This document shows, piece by piece, positions 6,699-13,383 of a stretch of DNA of 13,383 nucleotides. The stretch's first letter is position 1; each line of letters starts with the position of its first letter. The position numbers and the translations under genes are program-made. The DNA is from Armatimonadota bacterium (GTDB lineage Bacteria; Armatimonadota; HRBIN16): NCBI GenBank assembly GCA_028275265.1, contig JAPWUZ010000043.1, forward strand, positions 1-13,383, written 5' to 3'. The notes under the pieces are model-generated. The model was not told where the DNA came from. It saw only the letters and a program-made list of their open reading frames with translations, and did no database searches.

Positions 6699-6971
6699 AT
6701 GCTTGTTATCAAAAAAATCCCGTGGTATCCGCTGGCGCTGATACTGGGAGCAATGTACGTGGTGATTGGGCTCATAGCAGGAGCCTTTTTCCTGCTTGCC
6801 ACCCTGGCGCGAGGCGAAGGGATAGTTGCTGGAGTGCTGTACTTCCTCTTCTCGCCCATTCTTTATGGTGTGATTGGTTTCATTGGCGGCGCAATTCTTG
6901 CTGCCCTGTACAACCTGCTGGCGCCGCGTATTGGCGGCATCCATCTGGAGGTGGAACAGACCGACTCCTAA
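6699..6971 (+). CDS. Small two-helix membrane protein
   Basis: A 90-residue hydrophobic protein with two predicted transmembrane segments (about 11-37 and 43-74) and short polar ends. The C-terminal part, GAILAALYNLLAPRIGGIHLEVE, resembles a widespread family of small bacterial and archaeal membrane proteins of unknown function ending GGI.VE. A clear GAGAGGAGG lies eight bases before the ATG. It is divergent from dppA with 120 bases between starts, and I found no convincing promoter there. Function unknown. Confidence 0.82.
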   Translation: MLVIKKIPWYPLALILGAMYVVIGLIAGAFFLLATLARGEGIVAGVLYFLFSPILYGVIGFIGGAILAALYNLLAPRIGGIHLEVEQTDS

Positions 6972-7065
6972 GCTTCCCTGCCAGAGGTCACTCAGTGTAA
7001 AAACGGGGCGCCTCCTTCGACACCAGACAACGCAGTCCACACCACATGGAGGTCGAAGCTTCCGC

Positions 7066-7081
7066 CGTGCCGTTCGGCACG
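7066..7081. repeat. Perfect 16-bp palindrome CGTGCCGTTCGGCACG
   Basis: A perfect inverted repeat between the small membrane protein gene and the PEBP gene. As RNA it can form a 6-bp stem with a GTTC loop, followed by TTTCGTCTC, so it may be a weak terminator for the upstream gene or a protein-binding site. Confidence 0.4.
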
Positions 7082-7123
7082 TTTCGTCTCATCACAGGTC
7101 TTCGGGAACGTCGATAATCAGCG

Positions 7124-7151
7124 TTACAACCCGACAGGAGAAGCATACACT
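7124..7151 (+). promoter_or_regulatory. Possible promoter for the PEBP-WbsX gene pair
   Basis: TTACAA (7124-7129), a 16-base spacer and TACACT (7146-7151), about 58 bases before the PEBP lipoprotein start. Moderate match to consensus. No gene is seen between 6972 and 7209. Confidence 0.4.
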
Positions 7152-7209
7152 CCTCACGAAATGAAGCATAGTTACCGATGGCAACTCGCCTCGTGAGAGG
7201 TAGCGGACA

Positions 7210-7761
7210 ATGCGCACCGTTCTGGGTCTGATGGTTTTCGCGCTACTGTTGGCTGCGTGCCAGAGCAAGCAACCATCCATGCAAGGGGGAGGTGGTAAAA
7301 TGGACATCCGCCTGACCAGTACCGCCTTTACCGGGGGAGGCACGATTCCCAGAAAACACACCTGCGACGGTTCGGACGTATCGCCTCCACTCGCCTGGGA
7401 CAACGTGCCCGGCGGCACCAAAAGCTTCGCCCTCATCTGTGACGACCCGGATGCCCCTATGGGTACCTGGGTGCACTGGGTGCTGTTTAACCTGCCAGCC
7501 GATACCCGCAGCCTGCCCGAAGCGGTGCCCCCCGATAAGGAACTGCCCAACGGCGCACGACAGGGCACGAACGACTTCCGCAAAATCGGCTACGGTGGTC
7601 CCTGCCCTCCGCCCGGCAAACCCCATCGCTACTTCTTCAAGCTGTACGCGCTCGATACGGTGCTGGACCTGCCTGCGGGCAGTACCAAACCACAGGTCGT
7701 GAAGGCGATGGAAGGGCATGTGCTGGCGGAAGGACAGCTGATGGGCAAATACGGCAGGTAA
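7210..7761 (+). CDS. PEBP-family (YbhB/YbcL) lipoprotein
   Basis: A 183-residue phosphatidylethanolamine-binding-protein family member, as in bacterial YbhB/YbcL. The N-terminus is a lipoprotein signal with lipobox LLAAC (Cys17), so it is anchored in a membrane facing outward. Domain marks: IPRKHTCDGSDVSPPLAW, CDDPDAPMGTWVHWVLFNLP (anion-pocket block) and GGPCPPPGKPHRYFFKLYALD. Bacterial members have no settled biochemical role. GAGAGG precedes the ATG. A good promoter candidate lies at 7124-7151. The TAA is shared with the ribosome site of the next gene. Confidence 0.93.
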   Translation: MRTVLGLMVFALLLAACQSKQPSMQGGGGKMDIRLTSTAFTGGGTIPRKHTCDGSDVSPPLAWDNVPGGTKSFALICDDPDAPMGTWVHWVLFNLPADTRSLPEAVPPDKELPNGARQGTNDFRKIGYGGPCPPPGKPHRYFFKLYALDTVLDLPAGSTKPQVVKAMEGHVLAEGQLMGKYGR

Positions 7762-7769
7762 GGAGGAGG
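7759..7769 (+). promoter_or_regulatory. Ribosome binding site overlapping a stop codon (sets the TTG start at 7772)
   Basis: TAAGGAGGAGG joins the PEBP stop codon to a full Shine-Dalgarno site just before TTG at 7772. This supports the TTG start and coupled translation of the WbsX-like gene. Confidence 0.7.
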
Positions 7770-7771
7770 CC

Positions 7772-8794
7772 TTGAAAGAGATTCTGGTGGGGGTGTATTA
7801 CTTCGCGGGCTGGTGGCGCGAACAGCCCAACAAATGGACGACGGACGGACGTGACTGGCGCACGGACTATCCGGACCGCGTGCCCTTGCTGGGGGAGTAT
7901 GTGGAATCGCCCACCCTCGAGCGCGAGATAGAAGCCGCCGCCAGCCACGGGGTGGACTTTTTCCAGATACTCTGGTATCCGCAGAACAAGCCGGACATAC
8001 ACCCCCACCTTTCTCGCCTGAACGATGGGCTGCGCTTCTTTACCACTGCCCGCAACGCCAGCAAGATGTACTTCACGCTGGAATACGTCAACCATGACCC
8101 CTTCAGCCTGACCAGTGATGCGGACTGGGATGCCGCCTGTGTGGAATGGGCAGGCGCGCTGCGCCACCGCAGTTACCTTCGCGTGGGCGGTAGACCTGTG
8201 TTCAAAATCCACAGCCTGCACCACTTTCTCCAGCAGAACGACGGCGATGTGCGCAGGGTAGCGCAACGTGTGGAGCGGTTGCGCCGGCTCATGCAGAGCG
8301 CGGGTGTGCCCAACCCGCTAATTGGTGCGGGGGTGATGGCAACAGGAGTACCGAAGGGCGATGTGGTTGCGCCTTTCGACTACCTGACCACCTACATGGA
8401 CGTGCCGAACCTGCCCCAGCGGGCGGAGCCTTATCCGTACACTCAGCTTCTGACGATGGCGGAAGAAGCATGGCAGCGCTACGCGACGGAAAGCGAAAAA
8501 CCCTATGTGCCTTACCTGCCTGCGGGGTGGGACCCTCGCCCCTGGAAAGACCCTCGAGCCAGCTTCGTCCTCCCCACCCGTGAGCAGTGGAAAGATGCCC
8601 TCACCCGAGTGAAGGACGCTCTGCAGAAACACGACAGGCTTGGTTATCCCAGAATAGGCGGCAGGCAAAAAGCGTTTTTGATTTACGCCTGGAACGAATA
8701 CGGCGAGGGCGGCATCGTTGCACCCACCCGCGGCGAGGGATACATGAAACTGGAGGTTATCCGCGAGGTTTTTGCAGGCTCTTCAGGACAGTAG
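7772..8794 (+). CDS. WbsX/GH99-like glycan enzyme
   Basis: A 340-residue protein of the WbsX-type group related to glycoside hydrolase family 99, found with O-antigen and polysaccharide genes. Supporting parts: GVYYFAGWW at the start, PLLGEYVESPTLEREI and HGVDFFQILWYP (barrel strands), ending IYAWNEYGEGGIVAPTRGEGYM, which matches the WNEW.EG...P....GY signature (Glu309, Glu312). No signal peptide, so cytosolic. The block usually reading WANE..TRRWDG is LEYVNHDPF here, so substrate may differ. The TTG start is supported by AGGAGGAGG (7761-7769), which overlaps the stop of the PEBP gene, so translation is coupled. Hydrolase versus transferase cannot be told from sequence. Confidence 0.85.
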   Translation: MKEILVGVYYFAGWWREQPNKWTTDGRDWRTDYPDRVPLLGEYVESPTLEREIEAAASHGVDFFQILWYPQNKPDIHPHLSRLNDGLRFFTTARNASKMYFTLEYVNHDPFSLTSDADWDAACVEWAGALRHRSYLRVGGRPVFKIHSLHHFLQQNDGDVRRVAQRVERLRRLMQSAGVPNPLIGAGVMATGVPKGDVVAPFDYLTTYMDVPNLPQRAEPYPYTQLLTMAEEAWQRYATESEKPYVPYLPAGWDPRPWKDPRASFVLPTREQWKDALTRVKDALQKHDRLGYPRIGGRQKAFLIYAWNEYGEGGIVAPTRGEGYMKLEVIREVFAGSSGQ

Positions 8795-8812
8795 GTGCTG
8801 CAGGAATCTCCC

Positions 8813-9817
8813 TCAATACCCTGCTTGCTTGTCCACCACGTTGACCATTGAGGCGAGGTCGTTGGCGAGGAAGGCGTGCAGGTTGCGCAGGAATATCTCC
8901 GCCGCACGGGTGCCGTAATGCGGGGTCACCCCCGACACATGGGGGCTGATAATCACGTTCGGCAGGTGCCACAAAGGGCTGTCCGCGGGCAGAGGTTCAG
9001 GGTCAAACACGTCCAGCCCAGCTGCCGCAATCCAGCCTTCCTGCAGGGCGCGTACCAGTGCGGGCTGATGCACCACCGCACCGCGCGAGATGTTTATCAG
9101 GATGGCATCGCGACGCATCTGGCGCAGTTCCGTCTCGCCAATCAGGTGCTGCGTTTCGCGCGTTAACGGCACACACAATACCACATACTCACTCTCACGC
9201 AGCAAATCGGACAGCTGCGATGGGGGCAACAGCACGTCCACATATGGCGGGCGCTGCTGGGGATGGCGTCGGGTCGCCATCACGCGCATACCCATCGCTT
9301 TGCCGCGTTCCGCCACCGCCGCGCCGATAGCACCCAGACCGACCACGCCCAAAGTGGCGCCGCAGACCTCGCGTACCTGTTCGCGAAAGCCGTCGCGATT
9401 CCATTCGGCGCGCATCTGCTGGCGCACACACCGATGCAGACCCCGCGCGAACATCAGCATCATGCCGAACACATGTTCTGCAATGGGGATGGCGTGCACG
9501 CCGCTCGCGTTCGTCAGGATGATGTCGCTCGCCAGCAGTTCGGGAGACAGAGAGCCCTCGATGCCCGCACCCAGAAACTGCACCCAGCGCAGACGCCGGC
9601 AATGGGGCAGCCACTCACGGGCAAAATGCCCGCACACCATCACCTCCGCCTGAGCCAGCACGTCAGGTCGGATGTCCTCTGGGCGGATAACCGTCCACTC
9701 CACCCGCTCACGGGCAAGTACGTCCTGCTCGCAGCGGCCCAGAAACTGCTCGTGAATTTTCCAGCCTGGCGAGCAGGTGAGAAGCACCTGAACTTTCCGT
9801 CTGTCGGAAGCCGTCAT
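8813..9817 (-). CDS. D-isomer-specific 2-hydroxyacid dehydrogenase
   Basis: An NAD(P)-dependent D-2-hydroxyacid dehydrogenase of about 334 residues, interconverting 2-hydroxy and 2-oxo acids. It has the N-terminal catalytic half, HAIPIAEHVFGMML at the domain crossover, nucleotide loop GVVGLGAIG, substrate arginine in ILINISRGAVV, Glu in DVFDPEPLP, and catalytic His in IISPHVSG. The position after the second strand reads ATRRHP, with arginines rather than the usual NAD-selecting aspartate, hinting at NADP. The start is unsure: ATG at 9817 or an in-frame TTG at 9838; neither has a good ribosome site. It is 6-27 bases after the alpha/beta hydrolase gene and converges with the WbsX-like gene. Substrate unknown. 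Confidence 0.9.
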   Translation of the reverse strand: MTASDRRKVQVLLTCSPGWKIHEQFLGRCEQDVLARERVEWTVIRPEDIRPDVLAQAEVMVCGHFAREWLPHCRRLRWVQFLGAGIEGSLSPELLASDIILTNASGVHAIPIAEHVFGMMLMFARGLHRCVRQQMRAEWNRDGFREQVREVCGATLGVVGLGAIGAAVAERGKAMGMRVMATRRHPQQRPPYVDVLLPPSQLSDLLRESEYVVLCVPLTRETQHLIGETELRQMRRDAILINISRGAVVHQPALVRALQEGWIAAAGLDVFDPEPLPADSPLWHLPNVIISPHVSGVTPHYGTRAAEIFLRNLHAFLANDLASMVNVVDKQAGY

Positions 9818-9844
9818 CACCGCGAAATGATGTCTCAAGGCATT

Positions 9845-10822
9845 CTACCGACTGGTCGCAAGGAGATGCTTGCTCAGCCACTCGTCCACCTTGCGCAGGA
9901 CGGCATCGGGCTGAGGCATGTGACCACCTTCCAGCCACAGGATTTCCTTCGGCTCCTTCGCAGCGGCGAAGAGCCGTTCGGTGCATTCTTTGGGCACAAT
10001 CTGGTCGTCTTTGCCGTTAATCATCAGTAGAGGACGTGGCGAGATGCGTCCCACCCAGTTTACCGGGTCCATCGGACCCACCACTTCGTTGATTTTCTGC
10101 GGGTTTTTGAACAGTTCCGGGTTTTTCTCGCGCAGCTGCACTGCGTTGGGATGCTGGCTGTTGGCGAAAAGGTAGCCCCAGTCCCCGCCGGCTACAATCA
10201 GAATGGGTGCCTGCACGCGCTCGTCCACCCCGGCGAAAATGCCGCCCAGGATGCCTCCCATGCTCAGCCCGATATAGCCGACGCGCTTGCCGTCGATCTC
10301 CTGTCGGCTCTGCAGGAAGTCAATGGCGCGGCGCAGGTCGATCACCGTCTGGATGAAAGCATCGCGATTGCGATAGATATACGGGCTGAGGATGTCGCTG
10401 CCCGGTTGCTTGCGGTCGCCGTGATACTCCGCGTCGATGGCAAAGGTGGCAATACCGCGCATCGCGAACGCGGGCGCCAGCATCTGCAGACCGTTTTTAT
10501 CGCCGCCGTAGCCGTGCATGATAATCACACAGGGATAGGGAGGCGTTCCCGTTGTGGGCACGCACCACCACGCGGGGACGCGCTTGTCGTGAACGCTATT
10601 GTATTGTACGCGGTAGATAACATAGCCGTTACCGCGTTGCTGTTCTTTGACCTCCGCGTTGAGCGGGTAGTCCCTGTCGTACGCGTACAGCTGCTCGTAA
10701 GGTATCATTCGTGGCGGCTCCGCGTTCTGTGTGCGGGCACACCCCGCAACCATCACCAGCAACAGCGGTAGGAACGTTCGAAAGCTGAATCGGACTGCTG
10801 CCTCAAGAAGATGCACTGTCAT
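9845..10822 (-). CDS. Lipoprotein alpha/beta hydrolase (acetyl-esterase/dienelactone-hydrolase type)
   Basis: A 325-residue serine hydrolase with a lipoprotein signal (LLLVMVAGC, Cys28), so it acts outside the cytoplasm on a membrane. The fold shows the oxyanion HGYGG (103-107), nucleophile elbow GLSMGG (Ser187), acid in NGKDDQIVP (Asp272/273) and catalytic His301 in EGGHMP. The prefix KRVPAWWCVPTTGTPPYPCVIIMHG resembles acetyl-xylan esterase and dienelactone-hydrolase-like enzymes, so an ester substrate is likely. The ATG sits behind GGAGGGAGGAG, and the first 20 bases overlap the end of the unknown gene upstream, indicating coupling. The GH30-like glycosidase two genes upstream makes deacylation of plant or microbial polysaccharide plausible, but this is inference. 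Confidence 0.88.
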   Translation of the reverse strand: MTVHLLEAAVRFSFRTFLPLLLVMVAGCARTQNAEPPRMIPYEQLYAYDRDYPLNAEVKEQQRGNGYVIYRVQYNSVHDKRVPAWWCVPTTGTPPYPCVIIMHGYGGDKNGLQMLAPAFAMRGIATFAIDAEYHGDRKQPGSDILSPYIYRNRDAFIQTVIDLRRAIDFLQSRQEIDGKRVGYIGLSMGGILGGIFAGVDERVQAPILIVAGGDWGYLFANSQHPNAVQLREKNPELFKNPQKINEVVGPMDPVNWVGRISPRPLLMINGKDDQIVPKECTERLFAAAKEPKEILWLEGGHMPQPDAVLRKVDEWLSKHLLATSR

Positions 10823-12035
10823 GTTCTCCTCCCTCTCCGATTTCCGCCGCGATACGCATCATCTGGATGGCTATCGCGGTAAGGGCGCCCGCCGCTTCTG
10901 TTCGCCAGAATGGGCGGTCTGTGCGTTCCTTCAACTCGCGCCATATCCCTTTCAGCCATACCGCACCCTCATGGTCTCCTCCCAGCAAGTGGATGCTTCC
11001 CAAAACCGGCAACATGAAAAGAAGCGAGTCACGCAGGCTTTCATCCGGGAAAAGCGACTGCTGGAATTTCTCCGCCATTTGCCGGTTGCGCTGCTCTTCA
11101 GTCTGCGTTGGCAACAGAATGGGACTCTGCATCTCTTTAGCCGCCTTTTCAATCACGCGAAGCAACCTGTCGGGGGGAGGCAGGTAGGGCATCAATGTGT
11201 TGAGCACTTCCGTCGTCGGCTCCGGACGGGTGTCGGGAGTTACCAGCGAGCTGACCGCCCAGCTAGTCTCGGCATCGGAGATGCGGTCCCAGGGTGGCGA
11301 CACAGATTCCTCCGGAGGTTCCGGCAGCCGTCCCCAGTAATAGACGGCATGGGGCGGCATCGGCTTGAGGTCACGCAGGGTGCGCTGACGACATTCGTGC
11401 GCTACGTTCAGAGCCCATTCGATGGGCAAACGCACGAAGTAGTTGGAGAGTTCCTCGTAGTCTTGTGGCATCCATGGATAGCGCAACGGGTTATCCAGAC
11501 ATTGCTGATACAGGTCGCGTACGCCTTCGTCGACCATGGAAGCATCCATGAGATAACCGTGTTCGTTGACGAACAGCATGAACGCCGCTCTTTGCCCAGA
11601 AGCGTGCTGCATGAAGAAGCGTAAATGAAGGGCGTACCAGTTGTCCTCTACGTAGGGCCATGAGGCAAAGACCTCCTGCAACACCCATTGCTTCGAGAAG
11701 CCCGTCGATTCCCGCCTGAAGGTAGCACCTTCCGCCGGGCTGTGCACCGAAACCCCTCGTCGGCGCAGTTCGAATATCGCCTGCTTCACTGCCCGCCGCA
11801 ATGCACCGCTTACCCCAACCCCTTCCACCAGGTAAGCCAGCAAGGTGGCGTATTCAGGCTGTGTGCCCATCCACTGCACGGCGGCGAGTTGCTCCTCCAT
11901 CGGGAGGTTCAACAACTGACTCACCGCCTGCGCCAGCTGTGGTGCGCTCATTTCGGAGACGCCGCGTGCAGGTTCCAGCAGGCTCAAGGTGTTTTCCGAC
12001 GGCGGCGATACAGTCTGGCTCTTGCGTTTAGCCAC
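10803..12035 (-). CDS. Protein of unknown function, 410 residues
   Basis: I do not recognise a function. The protein has no signal peptide or membrane helix and is rich in Pro, Arg and Glu. The N-terminal third is a helical segment (APQLAQAVSQLLNLP, QPEYATLLAYLVEG) ending in a basic helix SGALRRAVKQAIFELRRRGV (about 76-95), a pattern that resembles the ends of HEAT-like repeat helices. The middle holds FMLFVNEHGYLMDASMVDEG and aromatic-rich stretches (NWYALHLRFFM, AVYYWGRLP). The C-terminal part is helical with EEQRNRQMAEKFQQSLFPDE. I prefer the GTG start that gives MAKRKSQTV; GTG at 12068 is possible but has no ribosome site. It overlaps the alpha/beta hydrolase gene by 20 bases and follows the GH30-like gene after 70 bases. 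Confidence 0.75.
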   Translation of the reverse strand: MAKRKSQTVSPPSENTLSLLEPARGVSEMSAPQLAQAVSQLLNLPMEEQLAAVQWMGTQPEYATLLAYLVEGVGVSGALRRAVKQAIFELRRRGVSVHSPAEGATFRRESTGFSKQWVLQEVFASWPYVEDNWYALHLRFFMQHASGQRAAFMLFVNEHGYLMDASMVDEGVRDLYQQCLDNPLRYPWMPQDYEELSNYFVRLPIEWALNVAHECRQRTLRDLKPMPPHAVYYWGRLPEPPEESVSPPWDRISDAETSWAVSSLVTPDTRPEPTTEVLNTLMPYLPPPDRLLRVIEKAAKEMQSPILLPTQTEEQRNRQMAEKFQQSLFPDESLRDSLLFMLPVLGSIHLLGGDHEGAVWLKGIWRELKERTDRPFWRTEAAGALTAIAIQMMRIAAEIGEGGEHDSASS

Positions 12036-12105
12036 TCGTGTCCGACACCCCTTTTTCTCGCATCTCACACTATTTACGCACAGGGAGGCGTGTTTCCTGC
12101 CCGCT

Positions 12106-13383
12106 TTACGAAGAGGTCAATGTGACTACGCTGCGCGGCGGGATAACCACCTCTCTGTTGGCTTTCACCGCCGGCTGCCGGGCGAGGTCATGTTCGGTAG
12201 AGGTAATAAACAGGCTCCATTCCTCCACTCTTTGACCGGCATCCAATCTCAGGGTAACTTCCTTTTCGCCACGATGAACTACCACGCAGACCAGGCGTGG
12301 ACTGCGGTTTTGCGTGTAGGCAGAAATCAGCAGATGCTCCTCCACTTCCGACGGCTCGGCGTGCACACGGACTGCACCCGGGCGGATGAACCGGCTGAAG
12401 TTTCCCAGCACCCACAACGTTTTGGAGGGCAGGATGTTTTGCTGACCTGTCTGTCTATAATCCGTGTAAATCAGTCCGTCTTTATAGTCGTAGGGCGAGA
12501 CCGCCAGCCACCAGTGCCAGGCGGAAGCGTTGGCAGCCGTGAGGTCGTAATGTATCACCCGCGCCACGCGCAAAGCGGTGTCCATGCCGAGATCGCGCCG
12601 ATGCTCCATCACACAGTACTCGGTCTGCCAGTACTGCGCGCCTGGAGCGTAGCTGTCCATGTTCTCGCGCACAGTTCGCCGGAGGTCTCTCAGCAGGTGC
12701 AGACTGGAATCGGTCCAGTAAGAGTGTGCGCAGAGGCGATTGCCTACTTTGCGTCGCATCTCGGCGTCGCCCAGCAGCTCCCGGATATATTGACCATACA
12801 TCCCCCAACCTTTGGAGCGATTGCCGTGTGTGTGGGCAGCTCTGGCATCCTCAATGCGCGCCCAGCGGCGGTAAAACTGGTCATCCAGCAAGGAGACCAG
12901 CTCGCCCGCTTCGGGCACCACGATTTCGGTGGCAAGCCTGCGAGAACGAACCTCATCATACAGGGCGTGTATCACGCGCTTCAGGTCCTCATTATTGTAA
13001 CGGCACCCTTCTTGACCACCCTCCCAGTCCCAGTTCGGCTCGTTGACGGGGCTGATATAGTGAAAGGGTAGCCCTTCTTTGGCGAAATGTTCCAGAACAT
13101 CGGCGAGGAAGCGCGCGAAATGAGGTTCGTAGCCCGGCTTGAGATTGGTAGAACCCGATTGCTTATCGCAGTGCGCATGTCCGTTCTTCGTCATCCACAC
13201 GGGCGGGCTGTACACACAGGCAAGGAATCGCTCCACACCCCGTTTCTTTGCCGCGCGCAGGAACCACTGCTGCCCGGCATGCTTGCTCCAGTCATACTCT
13301 GCATCTTCGGAGGCTTTGAACACCTCCGCCCCCCGCCAGGGGTCCCACAGCTGGTCGGTAAGCGCGCCACCCGCCCCGATGTT
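12106..13383 (-). CDS. GH30-like glycoside hydrolase (partial, N-terminus off window)
   Basis: The frame is open to the right edge, giving 425 residues without the true N-terminus. The visible order fits a clan GH-A beta/alpha barrel of the GH30 type: GAGGALTDQLWDPW at the window edge, YSPPVWMTKNGHAHCD, acid/base Glu115 in YISPVNEPNWDWEGG, then catalytic nucleophile Glu255 in YWQTEYCVME, and a C-terminal beta domain (about 335-425) typical of the family (LVCVVVHRGEKEVTLRL). Relatives act on xylan, beta-1,6-galactan or beta-1,6-glucan; sequence alone does not separate these. Any signal peptide is off the window. It is first in the minus-strand cluster leading to the lipoprotein esterase. Confidence 0.88.
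   Translation of the reverse strand, partial: NIGAGGALTDQLWDPWRGAEVFKASEDAEYDWSKHAGQQWFLRAAKKRGVERFLACVYSPPVWMTKNGHAHCDKQSGSTNLKPGYEPHFARFLADVLEHFAKEGLPFHYISPVNEPNWDWEGGQEGCRYNNEDLKRVIHALYDEVRSRRLATEIVVPEAGELVSLLDDQFYRRWARIEDARAAHTHGNRSKGWGMYGQYIRELLGDAEMRRKVGNRLCAHSYWTDSSLHLLRDLRRTVRENMDSYAPGAQYWQTEYCVMEHRRDLGMDTALRVARVIHYDLTAANASAWHWWLAVSPYDYKDGLIYTDYRQTGQQNILPSKTLWVLGNFSRFIRPGAVRVHAEPSEVEEHLLISAYTQNRSPRLVCVVVHRGEKEVTLRLDAGQRVEEWSLFITSTEHDLARQPAVKANREVVIPPRSVVTLTSS

Noticed and set aside
6579..7040. N-terminal extension of the D-aminopeptidase to 7040
   Set aside because: The family begins at MRFFVSVDCEG behind AGGAGGGG; the extension runs antisense through the small membrane protein gene.
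7046..7117. A 23-codon frame starting ATG at 7046 upstream of the PEBP gene
   Set aside because: No ribosome site precedes it and it spans the palindrome; nothing supports translation.
11989..13071. A 360-codon plus-strand open frame opposite the GH30-like gene
   Set aside because: It is the shadow of a glycosidase whose catalytic motifs are intact on the other strand.

Overview
The window is GC-rich bacterial DNA, roughly 60% G+C by eye, with strong AGGAGG-type ribosome binding sites, several TTG/GTG starts and very tight gene packing. It is ordinary chromosome: I see no insertion sequence, phage gene, CRISPR array, tRNA or rRNA. The lineage cannot be fixed from sequence alone. Lipoprotein signals, a SIMPL-domain exported protein, an M55 D-aminopeptidase and several glycan-active enzymes would suit a poorly characterised, possibly thermophilic phylum such as Armatimonadota. 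That is a low-confidence inference.

Positions 1-3295 (minus strand) hold a compact operon in the order SIMPL protein, tlyA, rpmH, rnpA, yidD, yidC, with yidC running off the left edge. It combines the classical ribosomal protein L34 / RNase P / membrane-insertase cluster with an rRNA methyltransferase gene upstream. rpmH starts inside the end of tlyA, and its likely promoter also lies inside tlyA. The YidC is unusual: a signal peptide and a TPR-like helical domain precede the insertase core, and the conserved groove arginine is a methionine.

Positions 3296-3596 form a divergent promoter region. To its right, on the plus strand, a five-repeat TPR protein overlaps folP (dihydropteroate synthase). 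folP converges on a minus-strand pair (dppA-like D-aminopeptidase followed by a degenerate macro-domain protein), and a hairpin holds both convergent stop codons.

Positions 6699-8794 (plus) hold a small two-helix membrane protein, a PEBP-family lipoprotein and a translationally coupled WbsX/GH99-like glycan enzyme. Positions 8813-13383 (minus) hold, in transcription order, a GH30-like glycosidase cut by the right edge, a 410-residue protein of unknown function, a lipoprotein alpha/beta hydrolase and a D-2-hydroxyacid dehydrogenase. The two glycosidase-type enzymes and the esterase-like lipoprotein suggest polysaccharide breakdown, but no transporter or regulator confirms a dedicated locus. 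No clearly new multi-gene system is visible; the best leads are the YidC variant, the degenerate macro protein and the unknown 410-residue protein.
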